Shown: positions 1 to 11,230, counted from the stretch's first letter. The stretch: 64,000 nucleotides of DNA from Lycium barbarum (GCF_019175385.1 NC_083341.1:92716321-92780320); one strand, 5' to 3'. Program-made: numbers and translations. The notes: a model not told the origin generated them from the sequence alone.

Positions 1-490
1 TCTTGCTCCAACAACTCCTTCATGTTAATGAGGACCTTCCATTTGGTGGAAATACTAGAAGAAAATAATTTTTCTTGATCAATTTCTATGCCTTCAATTT
101 TTGGTGCCATGGCCGAACACCCTCTTCTCCTTTTTCTTTCTTTTTTTCTTCTCCAAGCTTCTTGAATTTGTGGTGAGAAATATGACTAATAAGTCATATA
201 TATATGCATATATAATTCATCCATGTAGGCCCAAGCCCACCCCACTTGGACGGCCACATGGCCCTTCAAGAACTTTCTTGAGTTCTTTGTGAAATTCCCG
301 TTTTTCCCCTATCTTTCCACAATATTACCATGAGCCACTTTGCAAATTTCTCTTTTTACCCTTAACCTTTCTCAATATTTCCATACTAATAAACAACTTG
401 TATATTAAAATAATTTTGGAAAATAGTCTTGCCCTTAAATTACCACAACTTCCTTGAAATATCCGAACGTACGAAATACGAGATATAACA
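1..490 (-). repeat. Truncated LTR, B type, minus orientation
   Basis: This stretch resembles the end of the element-B LTRs (38571-39142 and 45541-46077): it has the same order of a Lys/Ser-rich T-tract region, a 'gccatggccgaac'-like segment and the terminal ...gatataaca at 481-490, the complement of an LTR start TGTTATATC. The other end lies outside the window. No coding potential is seen; the small ORF at 101-292 is low-complexity. Confidence 0.7.
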
Positions 491-601
491 TTAATAATGA
501 TGGCCCCTTCGGGCAGCCGCTTCCGGCTTAATAATGATGGCCCCTTCGGGCAGCCGCTTCCGGCTTAATAATGATGGCCCCTTCGGGCAGCCGCTTCCAG
601 C
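491..601. repeat. Tandem repeat, three 37-bp units
   Basis: Three head-to-tail units start at 491, 528 and 565. They are identical except for one base near the end of the third. Each contains two CTTC-centred inverted segments (GGCCCCTTCGGGC and GCCGCTTCCGGC). The array starts exactly where the flanking LTR ends, so the LTR probably inserted into the array. Confidence 0.9.
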
Positions 602-2130
602 TTAATATCACAACCATGTCAACACGACTTAATCTACAAATACCCATACAAAGAGATGACGCTGTGGAATGTAAACATAAATCATAAATGAAATGAAATA
701 GTAAAATCTCGCATCCCCTTCGGAGTGGTTTCGAAAATCAAACTTTATGTTTCCTTTAGTATAAAACTAATTTCCTCGAAATCATTAATAAAACCATATA
801 CACAAATCAACTGGCACCTTATGGGCGTTCCCTTCGGAAAAGAATAAGAGCTTATATATATCGACTATTATCCATCGTATAGGAAACTAAAGAGAGGAGC
901 TCAATCACTTAAGAGTTCTAACATCAAGAAGTGAATAAGAATCATGAATCACACTCAAGACTTATGAATAGGATTACCCCAAAGTTCATATCATTCATCA
1001 CTTAAATCTAAGACATGCCAAAAGAAAGAAGGGACAGCTTTACATACCTGTTAGCGACTGTTCGTAAATTTGTTCGCCTCGTTGCTCTTTTAGCCTATTT
1101 AATATAAGAGTAACGTTATCGTTAGTAGCTATATTTTCTAGTCCACAAATATATAGCCCATTGCTTTACAGAACCTGTTCTTTAACCTATACATTCTCGT
1201 TTAGGGTTTTCCATTAGTTAAGGGCTTAACGAAAATCAAGCAGCATCTCCCCTATATATTCGCCTAACCCGATTTTCCAATTATTCTCCTGTTAACACAG
1301 AAATACCAACAACAGAGATATATATAATAAATTCTCACCATTCAGCCCATAACAATTTTAACAACCCAACAACTTTTCTTAATCCATTTCAACCTACAAT
1401 TTCCTATAACATCGATTTCATGCATTTTCTTAATTCCAATTTCGCCCAATCCAATTCTAATAATTCCATTACAATGCTATTAACACAATCACATCGTAAA
1501 ACAAGAAAATCTTACCTTAATTTTCTCGGAGAAATTTCTATTCTTAATTGCTCCAATTTCGTAATTTCATTTTCTCCAACTTAAAATCCAATGTTGCTAT
1601 CACCTCCTTGAATTTATACTTCAATTCGAAACTCAATCAACAACAAGAATAAAAAAAATTAGAACTATGGCTGGCCGAACCATGGCTGCCATGGTTAAGC
1701 ATTTTTCTCTTTTCTTAAGCTTCTAATTTTTTAGAATGAAATGAATCCTCTTTAATTAGTCATCAACTTAACTACTTATATGAATCTCCCTATTCCTACA
1801 CGTGGCCTCCATGGTGACTCACCCAAATTCTTTTCTTTCTCTTTTTTTTTTAAAACAAATTCGGTGGGGCCCACTTGATGGTATAATTAATTAATCTTAA
1901 TTAATTTTTAATTAATCACTAATTCTTGCTTAATAATCTAATCACAATTAATTAATTCCTAATCTCCAATAATAATATTTTTTTACACTAAATAAAATTT
2001 ATAAACAATTTATGTTTTAATTAAAATTGAAAATTAAAGATTTCTATTTCGTGTCCGAAAATGATTCTGCTTTTAATCTGAGTCGATTTGCTTGCGAATA
2101 ATTCAACGTATAAATATACGGGGTATAACA
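602..2130 (-). repeat. LTR fragment of another family, minus orientation
   Basis: No ORF is seen. It ends at 2130 with gggtataaca, the complement of an LTR start TGTTATACCC, and integrase coding sequence of the opposite strand begins immediately after. At 1014-1051 it carries the complement of the AGGTATGT...CTTTC...GGCATG motif found in the other LTRs of the window. The half expected to hold the hairpin elements is absent, so the copy is truncated. Confidence 0.6.
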
Positions 2131-2812
2131 CTGGGACGAACATTTACCCTTTATTGAATTCGCACACAATAATAGCTACCATTCCGGTATTCAAATGGCT
2201 CCGTATGAAGCATTATATGGAAGAAAGGGTAGATCTCCAATTAGATGGTTTGAAACCGAAGAAACACAATTAATAGGCCCTGAATTGATTCAATAAGCAG
2301 TCGAAAAAGTTAAGTTGATCCGAGACCGACTGTTGACAGCCCAAAGTCGCCAAAAGTCTTATGCAGATAAACACCGGCGAAGCTTGGAATTTCAGGTTAA
2401 TGATTGGGTATTTCTGAAAGTATCGCCAATGAAAGGGGTGATGAGATTTGGCAAGAAAGGGAAGTTACGTCCTAGATACATTGGACCCTATAAAATTGTC
2501 CGTAAAATGGGTCATGTAGCCTATGAACTGGACATGCCTTCGGAGCTTGAAGCAGTTCATCCAGTCTTCCATATTTCGATGCTCCGCAAGTGTGTCGGAG
2601 ATCCCATAAAGATTGTCCCGATAGATGATGTGCAGGTGACAGAAAAGCTAACCTATGAAGAAGTGCCTATGGCCATTCCAGACAGGCAAGTGCGGAAACT
2701 TCAAAATAAAGAAGTAACGTCAGTTAAATTCTTGTGGCAAAACAATAACCGAGAGGAAATATCGTGGGAAGCGGAAGAGAGTATGAAGTCCAAGTACCCG
2801 TACTTATTCTAA
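2131..2812 (+). pseudogene. Integrase C-terminus with chromodomain-like tail, remnant
   Basis: The frame from 2131 reads the end of a Ty3/Gypsy integrase: the EFAxNNSYHS and MAPYEALYGRK motifs, the linker with SRQKSYAD, the [15 protein letters not shown] segment, HPVFHISMLRKCVGDP, and a chromodomain-like tail ending SKYPYLF at 2812. It is closely similar to the end of element A (15400-16100). The catalytic core is missing because an LTR inserted directly upstream. One in-frame TAA lies at 2294-2296, where the relative has Gln. In function it is the targeting and DNA-binding end of integrase; this copy is dead. Confidence 0.9.
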
Positions 2813-3087
2813 CACCTAGGATAATTTCAAGGTGAAACGCCAACAACATAAGGTATGCATGCATTAAATGAAGAGTAATAATTAATTAAAGTATCTGAAC
2901 ACCCCTACTCCCATCATTTCTCAGAATTTTATTGTGTTATGGCCCTGTGAGGCAGTGATGTGATATTATGGGTTGTTGTGACAGGATAGTAGTGCCATAT
3001 TATAAAGGAAACTCTGGAAAAAACAAAAAATCTAGAATCCTCGCTGACTTAACATTCGAGGACGAATGTTCCAAAAGGGGGGAAGAA
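2813..3087 (+). other. 3' non-coding tail with palindrome and polypurine tract
   Basis: This is the untranslated stretch between the integrase end and the 3' LTR. A perfect 20-bp inverted repeat, AACATTCGAGGACGAATGTT, lies at 3051-3070. A purine run (AAAAGGGGGGAAGAA) follows directly to 3087 and is the plus-strand primer site. Confidence 0.85.
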
Positions 3088-4205
3088 TGTTACACCTCGA
3101 AAAGTTTCCCGTGATCGTACAACGAATAGACTAACGAAGAATATGAGGGTACAATGTTTTAATAAGAAGGGAATGACTATTTATAGGCTTTGAAAATGTG
3201 GAAGTTGCAGCTTTGCACTTTGGCTCAGTTGGTCGTAAAATAGAATACGGCCCGTAAAGTGGTTTACGGACCGTAAACTGCCATCGTCCTTCAAACTTCC
3301 AAAATTTCAACTTTCTACCAAATGGTTAAATACGACTCAGAATACGAACCGTAAATTTAAATACGGCCCGTAAACTGCAACCGTAAACCACCATAACTCC
3401 CATATACCTTTCTGGTTCTGTTACGCTTAAATACGGTCATGAAGGACGGACGGTAAACCAGAATACGACCCGTAAACTGGGTTTACTGCCAATGTGTACT
3501 CCAACTACTGTTCATAAAAATCAGATTTTGTGATTAATATAAGGGACACTTTCTAATTCATTTTCATTTTATTTCCACTCTCCACAAGGCAAGAAACATC
3601 TAGAACTCTCTCTACTCTTCATCCACAAGTGAAAAAAAGGAAGATCAAGATCAACAACACCAAATCCATGAAATCAAGAGTGTGATACTCATCAAAGTTC
3701 ATCTACACCAAGAAATTGCAAGGAAAGTGAAGTAGGGTTTTTGGTATAGAAGAGTATTGCTACTCAAGGCTCGTTCCTACAACATCTAAGGTAATTTTGA
3801 TGACCTTCTCATGATGATTGAAGTATTAATACGTTGAAACACTTGGATTATGGAAGAGTGTAGTAAATGGGTCATAAAATGTGAATAGTGCCATAATTGA
3901 ATGATAGTTGGATTTAATTATGAATGTTAATGTGTTGTGAGTATAAAGATGTTATAAATGACGTGTAGGCCATGAAATGAGTGTGATATATAAGAAAATG
4001 TGATGATGAGATAAAACCCATAAATGTGGAGAAATTGGAGAAAAATGGTGGGATAGGGTAGATGTAGATAAATGACGATTGTTGATACGATATTGTGAGC
4101 GTTGTTATGAATGTTTGGTAGTTGAAATGAAACATGGGAAAAATAGTAGAAACGAAGGAAACACTGCCTAATTTTCCCTAGAAATAGTAGCGTGTTCTTA
4201 TCGTC
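3088..4205 (+). repeat. 3' LTR, truncated
   Basis: It begins TGTTACACCTCG right after the polypurine tract and follows the element-A LTR (8846 on) through the palindrome array and the 'ttcctacaac..ctaaggtaa' segment, then becomes unrecognisable near 4140-4205, where gag-like coding sequence starts. The last roughly 1.2 kb expected of the LTR is missing, so this is a deletion or recombination junction. A TATA-like AATATAAGG lies at 3537-3545. Confidence 0.75.
3245..3480. repeat. TACGGNCCGTA palindrome array in LTR
   Basis: Several copies of TACGGNCCGTA or its halves (for example TTTACGGACCGTAAA near 3263) occur here. The array sits immediately upstream of the TATA-like site, so it is in the U3 promoter-proximal region. 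Confidence 0.8.
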
Positions 4206-4212
4206 GATTGAC

Positions 4213-5100
4213 TATCTGTTTGCTGACTCAGTTAGTCACCGCTCAGGCTCAGCGGCAGGGAACGGGCTATGGTGACAGGGTTGTTAGTGCTAGAGCCCGT
4301 ATCTTTAGTAGTTTGAACCCTCCATAATTCTTTAGATCGAAACCAGATGAGGACCCGCAGGCTTTTATAGATCAGATGTTGAGAACGTTGCGGATTGCAT
4401 GCATCTGATGTTGAATCGGTAGATCTGGCCTCCTATAGATTATGGGATGTTACGGTTCATTGGTATACGGTTTGGATATCTTCAAGAGGAGCCAATGCCC
4501 CTCCACTGATATGGCAAGAGTTTGTGGACGCTTTCTTCCGACACTATTTGCTGCCAAAGGTCCGATGAGCTAGAGCGGACAGGTTTCTGAATCTGAGGCA
4601 GGGAAATATAAGTGCCCTCGAATATAGCCTTTGTTTCAAATATTTGGCAATGTATGCTCCAGCCATAGTAGTCGACATGGGAGACTTGATTGCCCTAATT
4701 ATTCTTTATTGGGTCAAAGCTCCAGAGTTTTGAATTTCCAGAATAGAAGTGAACCAGGCCAGATGAGACCGTCCTTACCAAGGTGCAATCAATGTGGTAA
4801 GCCACATTTTGGAACACGTCGCTTGGGTTCAAATGTTTGTTATGCCTGTGGTCGACCAGGCTATATTATGCTTTAGTGCCCATTTCTAGGCAGACGAAGT
4901 ATGGTGCAGCCTACCGGATCGACTACCGGATTGTCATCTTCGGTGCGCCTTCCGAGACAAGACACTCAGACATCAGCAGGATGTGGTAGATGAGAAGGGG
5001 AACGACCAACTTGAGCAGTCCTCAGAATCGTATTTACGCATTCACTTGTCGACGGGACTTGGAGTTCTCACCCGATGTTGACACAGGTATACTTATTGCT
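4213..5100 (+). pseudogene. gag (capsid and nucleocapsid) with start of protease, ruined
   Basis: Read across frames, this matches the gag of element A: LLTQLV, DRVVSARAR, EDPQAFIDQMLRTLR, the capsid segment WQEFVDAFFRHYLLP and RADRFLNLRQGNISALEYSL, then a deletion, then the zinc-knuckle part (RCNQCGKPHFGTRRLGS followed by CYACGRPGYIML). The second knuckle ends in a stop rather than the final Cys. Several stops (TAA at about 4325, TGA at about 4565) and at least two frameshifts interrupt it. It ends near the protease start, where recognisable coding sequence stops. Gag would form the virus-like particle; this copy cannot. Confidence 0.85.
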
Positions 5101-6454
5101 TTAATCAAGTATGATTTTGGGGGGTTTTATGTTATATGACGACGGTAAGCTGTAAAGTCCCAACAATAATGTTAAAGAAAAGATACTGTCAGTTAGAAGG
5201 ATCAGAGGATGATGTACGATACCAAAAAAGTTAATTACTGATGAGGACTTTCTTATTATATAGACTATATCGTCAATATGTTTTATAAAGATATGAGTGT
5301 TAGAACATATGAGACATGACTGCACCAAGGTATTTTAGAAGTTTACTATCACAAGATTATTGAGTTAGTAGCACAAGGCTATATAGTTAATGAGAGGAAT
5401 GAGGGAATGTTCTAGCGGAATTACCGGTATGATGGAAAATAAGTGAGAAAGTCACAGGTTGATATAAAAAAAAATACGCCCTTCATTGGCAAGATGAACT
5501 CGTAGTCAAAAGGGGACCTGCCTAAAGAATAAGCGTTTTTGTAATAAAAAAGAGGAATATTAACAATCGAATAGATTTTTGAAGGATAGAATTTTGTGTT
5601 AGATAATATTACAGAGATGAAATGGGAAAGCGAGTGATAAGAGAAGGGTATGATTAGAAGGTTAGTAATAGAAAAAAATTGAAATGAGAATGGACTACTT
5701 GAAAGCATGTGAGCATTTGACGATAGCAACCTACGATGGAAAAGAATGAATGTGTATTATTATCTAGGAGAGAAAGCTCACGGATGGCGTGAGGAATTCA
5801 GACATAGATATTCTAGATGCAAAGAAATTAAAGCGGTGCAGTAAGTAAATAAAGTAAGAAGAATTTAAATGTGGGACTGAAGGTTAGAGGTGGTGTTAAG
5901 AATGATAATGAGGAGTAACTTCGTATAAGGCAGTCTCGTGGCATTAACCAAAATAAGGATTGATCTGGAATCGAAATGGATGTTATAATTGTAAGGGATC
6001 ACAAAAGCTATCTATGAAATTGTCCGGTTAAGATACTCAGCTCTTTACTGGTGCCCTAAGATCAGTACATTCAGAGAGAAAGGAAAGATATAGGTCATCC
6101 CAGTAAAGCTCTCCACTTTGAGATAGATAAGCGGATAGAATCCATTTTCAAACTCCCCAAGGTATACTACGGAAACATATGCTAAATCTTTACGGAAGTT
6201 GGGAAGATCTATTAGGGTGGCTTGGAGCCTACGTACCTTGCGAGCTGCATGTGGCTTTGTAAGAATGGGATAATATCAATTGTGGGAATATGAAAGTTTC
6301 ATGTTGAAGAGAATTATGAGGATTGTCAAGAGACTCTATAAGAATATATGCAGGATGATCTAGAAAGCTTAATAGACATATCCTCATAATGGAAATTTAC
6401 ATATTCTGACTTTTACATGTTCGTGCTCCGCAAGCATATTGATAATCTCCCACG
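5101..6454 (+). other. Non-coding internal spacer of a non-autonomous element
   Basis: No RT, RNase H or integrase core motif is visible on either strand. The stretch is flanked by gag/protease remnants upstream and an integrase tail downstream, so it replaces pol. No 5S-like sequence is visible here, unlike in N2 and B. Confidence 0.6.
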
Positions 6455-6675
6455 GCTGTACCAAGTGATGAAATTCGAATCACAGAACAGTTATCATATA
6501 GTAAGTTTTTAATGACCTCCCAATTAGCTTCGAGTTGCAAATTAAGAGCTAGAGATGTATGCTTGATGAAAGTATTATGGAAGAATGTAAGGTAAAACAG
6601 ATAACTTGGGAAGCTAGGAAAGATATGAATTTTAGATACCCGCACTTATTTCCACCCTTAGAAGAAGTTCAAGCG
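6455..6675 (+). pseudogene. Integrase chromodomain-like tail, remnant
   Basis: Reading this frame gives RITEQLSY, then VLWKN, ITWEARKDMNFRYPHLF and PLEEVQA, matching the end of the element-A integrase. The middle is degenerate and one in-frame stop is present. It is the only pol-derived piece of this copy. Confidence 0.8.
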
Positions 6676-6848
6676 GAAACATCATTGTCCTCAGGTATGT
6701 AATGCTTCCTTTGATGATTTCATGGTCGTGTGTGGCCAATGTTGTGGTCCTGTGAGGCATCGTATATTTTGGGTTTTTGTGACACGATGGTAGTGGCTCA
6801 GTTACAGGGGAAACTCTGGAAATTTATTTTTAGAATCCTTAAGGGTTT

Positions 6849-6884
6849 AACATTCGAGGACGAATGTTCTTAAGGGGGAAGGAA
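6849..6884 (+). other. Palindrome plus polypurine tract
   Basis: The 20-bp inverted repeat AACATTCGAGGACGAATGTT lies at 6849-6868, followed by a purine run AAGGGGGAAGGAA ending at 6884, directly before an LTR start. Confidence 0.9.
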
Positions 6885-7236
6885 TGTTACACCTTGGAAT
6901 TTTGTGTCGCTTCCATTACAAATAGAATAGCATAAGAATAAACTAAACATGGAACTACTATAATTTTAAGAAGAATATTTGATAATTTCAAGAGTATACC
7001 TTAAGATTCCAAACGCATTTGAGGCAAAGGAAGTGAGTTCATCGGAGAAAGTTAAGGTTGAGTTATGTTTTCGGGAAATTTGGCATCAGTTGAGTTGCAC
7101 ATTGCTTAGCATCACTTTTATGAGATATAGATCCCCTTGGATGGTTAATTAAGTTTTATACAAGTGCCAAGAAGGTTCCATGAGGATTGGAGGTCAAACG
7201 ACTCGAAAAGAACGCGATTTCGCAAAACCGAGAGGT

Positions 7237-7395
7237 GTAGGGGCAGTGTGCGGTCGCACATTGAGTGTGCTGACCCTCACACTGGTCCCCAAATCACCAT
7301 TTTGGGTGATTTAACTGCCCAACATCAGTTTTGGGTGGAGGTAGGAGTGTGCGGCTGCACACTGAGTGTGCAAGGCCGCATACTCATCGCAAAGT
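7237..7395. repeat. GTGCGGNCGCAC palindrome array in LTR
   Basis: Repeated near-palindromes of the GTGCGGTCGCAC / GTGCGGCTGCAC type occur here with GTGTG flanks. They sit where the N1 and A LTRs have TACGG palindromes. The flanking sequence (ttccatgaggattggaggtcaaac) matches N1, but the palindrome core is different. Confidence 0.7.
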
Positions 7396-7621
7396 AGCGT
7401 CGGAGGGTGATTTTGACACCTTTTTAAATCCCAAACGACCCCAACTTTATTTCCAACCTTACACACTCATTTCCTCACTTATATAGAGTATTCCAAAGAT
7501 TTATTGAAGATTCTCAACAACCCCGTACCTTTCCATAACATCCAAAGAGAGAATCAACATCAAACCTCAAGGTAAATCCATGGAGAATGATGGTTCTTGC
7601 TTCTTTTCAAGGTTGTGGTGA

Positions 7622-7626
7622 AATTG
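7622..7626. repeat. Target site duplication of N1 (left)
   Basis: AATTG, repeated at 47340-47344 on the other side of N1. Confidence 0.9.
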
Positions 7627-7784
7627 TGTCACGACTCGACTAGGGGCCGTGACGGGTACTCGTGGCTAACCAACAAGCACCACTCGTTCTACTACCCATC
7701 ATACTCGTATAATAAGAAAATCATTTTTCATTTGGAAATATAAATACCTTTATATACATAAGCCTTTCGGCTACCAAAATGATA

Positions 7785-7815
<31 letters not shown>

Positions 7816-8059
7816 ATAGCAACTTCATGAGACCATATAACCCACACCTGTGTATCTACCTCTACTAGAGTGCTAGACATAGGGATGGGACAAGACCCCA
7901 TCGTGCCCAAAATATACATATATACACAAAAGAATGATCAAAGGCATCTCCGGAATGTTGGAGTGCTCTCAAGTCAGCTAATAGCTCCTACGAGTCTGGA
8001 TCAAGATCACCTCCCTGTCTACCTGTGGGAATGAATACAAATTCTGGAGAAAACGGACA

Positions 8060-8080
8060 TCAGTATGAGCATTGTACTGA
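8060..8080 (-). other. HP1 of the LTR two-hairpin element (N1 3' LTR)
   Basis: TCAGTAT-7 nt-GTACTGA, with one wobble pair. The partner hairpin HP2 has decayed here; the 5' LTR copy at 36365-36404 is intact. Confidence 0.65.
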
Positions 8081-8840
8081 GCATGAGAGGCATAAGTAAT
8101 AATAACATGTCAATGAGATAAAGGAAGCATCAAATAAAGAGCAACTGTAACTGACTGTCCATCATAAAGAAATAATGCATGCTGGCTTACTTCATAATTG
8201 TCATCATGTCATGTATGCATAAATGTATAAGCTGCCTGTCCATATAAGTATGGTGTGATAATCATTAGCCTGCATCCAGGCCTCCCGCGTTCGGGGTACC
8301 ATCTCATGCCGTCCACTAGTGGCGCTGCCCGTGCCATATAGGCACGATGTAATCATCCATAAGCCGCCCGCCTTAACGGTGCTGCCCGTGCCATATAGGC
8401 ACGATGTAATATCATCAACATGTACTCATCATAATGCATGTATAATAACCTAAAGATAGCTATACTTTATCGAGGTGACCTAAGGTCGTGAACCCCTGAT
8501 TCCATTATGGACATTTATTAGTATTCTGCCTCACCTTGAAGCAAATAGTATATAAGGTGGGTGTATACAATAAACAACATCATTAATTTTATAGGAACAT
8601 CATATCATGAACTCTAGAATCTCTATACTTAACTCATCATCATCATTATTGGGCTCGTAATGTATCTCTTATCTCATGTGGCTATTCATGGACATAGACT
8701 CATAGCTTTCCGGGAAGTAGAAGATTCATGGAGAAGAAGGAAAAATCATGCCATAGGATTCATGCCATAGAAAGAAAGGACTAGCCTCACATACATTTTA
8801 CGTTTAACTAATCTATCCCTTGCTTGTTCTCTTTCAATAC

Positions 8841-8845
8841 CCACG
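8841..8845. repeat. Target site duplication of element A (left)
   Basis: CCACG, repeated at 18639-18643. The uninterrupted N1 5' LTR reads caatac-caaca-tttctacc at the same place (about 37135-37155), which confirms the insertion point. Confidence 0.93.
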
Positions 8846-9028
8846 TGTTACACCTCGGAAATTTTCCGTTGGTATGCAAGTAAATGGACTAATGATGTGT
8901 GCGAGGAGTGTTAGTGTATAATGTTTCATGATCACGGTGCGTAAATGGACGAGAATGATTTGAATGAAAAGTCGAGAAATGAGAAAAATTGAAAGTTGGC
9001 AAAACTGCCCAGTGGTCGTATAGTGCAA

Positions 9029-9272
9029 AATATGGACCGTAAAGTGCAATACGGTCCGTAAACTTGACGTCGTAAACTGGCATGTCCAACTTCAACTTTC
9101 TGCCAGCTGAGGAAATGGCTAAAATACGACCTGGTGGACGGACCGTAAAGTGATTTACGGCCCGTAAACCATAGTCGTAAATCACCATGCATGCAGGCCA
9201 GAGTTTCTGGTTCTGCTTAAGCTTAAAAACGACCACGAGGGACGGTCCGTAAACTGAAATACGGACCATAAA
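9029..9272. repeat. TACGGNCCGTA palindrome array (A 5' LTR)
   Basis: At least six palindromes or half-palindromes of the TACGGACCGTA / TACGGTCCGTA / TACGGCCCGTA type occur here, about 50-300 bp upstream of the probable transcription start. Confidence 0.8.
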
Positions 9273-9927
9273 CCTCCATGGACGACCACTGTTCACCCAG
9301 CACAGATTTTTCAATTCATTAAATATGAGGATCAAGACTTATCTTATTTCATTTACAACATTACACCACTTCTCTCTAGAACTTCTCTCTACATTTATTA
9401 TATGAGTTTTTAAGGATTATAAGCCATCAATAACATTAAGACAAGTGAATCAAGGATAAGGGAATCATCAAGGATCATCCAAGTCAAGGAATCCAAATGG
9501 AGAAAAACTAGGGTTTTCCTCAAAGAAGAGTATTACCAACCAAAGCTTGTTCCTACAACTTCTAAGGTAAGATTCATGATTTTTACAATATGTTTAAGGT
9601 ATTGGAGAATTAAAATACATGGATTGTAGAAAATGTGGTCAACTAGGTCATGAATGATGAATAGTGACATTTTGAGAAATAGTTTGAATTGAGATATGAA
9701 TGTTGTTGTGTTGTGATATGAATGTGTTATAAATGGTATTAAGATCATGAACTAAACACTTTAGACGAATGGACGAAGATGGGTGTTATTACCATGAATG
9801 TGGGTGGATTTGAGGCAAATTGGGGAATCTAGATAATGTGAATGACTAATGGCCATTGTTATGATATTAATGAAGGTATAAACGCTAGCATTGGAAAGGA
9901 ACGTGCAAGCATAGAATAGTTCGACGG

Positions 9928-9965
9928 AAAGGTATGTAAGGCTAACCCTTCTTTCATAAGGCATG
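9928..9965 (+). promoter_or_regulatory. Conserved LTR motif with splice-donor consensus
   Basis: AAGGTATGTAAGGCT, then CCCTTCTTTC, then AGGCATG. The same arrangement occurs at 17408, 28781, 47779 and 61604, and as complement at 1014, 8755, 26552, 37066, 37697 and 44669. AG|GTATGT is a good plant 5' splice site; actual splicing is inference. Confidence 0.5.
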
Positions 9966-10666
9966 GTTCTTGGCCAAATTCCTAAATTCCTCTATATGAG
10001 TATATTGTCTTCACATGGTTGACATTCCGAGCTCATAAGCTCACGACCCTTGATATGTACTATGCTTATACTATGTTCCTCGTATGACGAGTAAGTCTAT
10101 AATGTAAATGTAACGATAATGATGAGGATAGTAATGATGATGAGAGTAAAATGAGACTAGAGATGCTTACGAGCTACGATATATGTGTATGTGTGCTTAT
10201 GAAGGGCTATAATAAGACCCCGAGCTTATGATGCCGGGTAAGACTATATGTATATGACTATGTATAAAGTATGTATACGATTACGAAATGTGCGCACACC
10301 TCTGCAGAGGGTACGGATGACCCTGATGCCTTCTTAGGGCCAGGTATGTATGACCTTGAGCCTTGGTTGGCCAAGTATGGATAAGACACCGGTCCCATGA
10401 GGTCGGGTAAGCTATGTAAATGTTATGTACATGAAATGACTATGTAGATAATATGAATATGAATGTGAAAAGACTATGTATAGGAGTACGAATAAGGACA
10501 TGTATACGAATATGAGCACAAGTATGGTACGAGTATTATTATGGGATACGAACAGCGATGTATGCGAGTAAGCGACATGATGATGATATTACTCTCTCCC
10601 CTCCTATGCTATCTTCATATGATATCTATTATGCTTCTATATTGATGTTGATCATGCTTTACATAC

Positions 10667-10707
10667 TCAGTACATTCTTCGTACTGACGTCCTTTTGTTT
10701 GTGGACG
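10667..10707 (+). other. LTR two-hairpin element (A 5' LTR)
   Basis: HP1 is TCAGTAC-7 nt-GTACTGA (10667-10687). It is directly followed by HP2, CGTCC-10 nt-GGACG (10688-10707). It lies about 500 bp before the LTR end. Confidence 0.75.
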
Positions 10708-11172
10708 CTGCGTCATGCCTGCAAGTGCACAGGGAGACAGATTTGATCCTTAGCTGCCTATTCGGAGATTTCATAGAGAGCTCCATTTCCCTCGGAGCCA
10801 TATCTTTTGGGTACTCATTCTTTTGTGTATATAATTATGGGCATAGCGGGGTCCTGTCCCGCTAATGTGATATGCTATACTCTTAGAGGCTCGTAGACAT
10901 GTGTGTGTGTGGGTAGATGTGTTTGGCCTTGTCGGCCTATGTTTTGTATATCATTTTGTTGGCCATGTTAGCCCATGTACATTGATATGGCATAAATGCC
11001 TATGATTATATAAATGTGCGGTTGTCCATATGGGACTAGTTGACGAATGAATGGAAATGCATGTATAATTATGTGGATCACCTAGATGTAAGTATAAGAG
11101 TAAGCTAAGAGGGTGCTCGGGTGGGTTAGCACCGGGTGCTCGTCGCGGCCCCGAGTCGGGTCGTGACAAAAG

Positions 11173-11184
11173 TGGTATCAGAGC
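11173..11184 (+). other. Primer binding site, tRNA-Met(i)
   Basis: TGGTATCAGAGC, four bases after the LTR end, complementary to the 3' end of plant initiator tRNA-Met; minus-strand DNA synthesis starts here. Confidence 0.95.
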
Positions 11185-11230
11185 AGTTCAGTCCTGGGAT
11201 GTGTCTACGAGCCGTGTCTAGTAGAGTCTT

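Larger units (their letters stand above)
6885..7626 (+). repeat. 3' LTR, first part (split by N1)
   Basis: It begins TGTTACACCTTGG after a polypurine tract. It is cut at 7626 by element N1, with the target duplication AATTG at 7622-7626 and again at 47340-47344. The remainder is at 47345-49523, giving an LTR of about 2.9 kb once N1 is removed. A TATA-like TTATATAG lies at about 7479-7486. Confidence 0.88.
7627..8845 (-). repeat. N1 3' LTR, part nearest the LTR 3' end
   Basis: It matches 35958-37140 of the N1 5' LTR. It contains an AT microsatellite at about 7786-7812, the HP1 hairpin complement at 8060-8080, two GTGCC-TATAT-GGCAC-type small hairpins at about 8326-8405 and the complement of the AGGTATGT motif near 8755-8800. 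It is cut at 8845 by element A. Confidence 0.88.
8846..11168 (+). repeat. Element A 5' LTR (2323 bp)
   Basis: It runs from TGTTACACCTCGG to GGTCGTGACA. In order it carries the palindrome array (9029-9272), AAG|GTAAG-type and AAG|GTATGT-type motifs (about 9564 and 9928), the two-hairpin element (10667-10707) and the LTR end. Against the 3' LTR it has a few extra short segments, for example near 9168, 9370 and 10420. Confidence 0.95.

Noticed and set aside
101..292. Phe-rich 63-residue ORF at the window start
   Set aside because: It is low-complexity T-rich LTR sequence, and the matching region of other LTR copies is not open.
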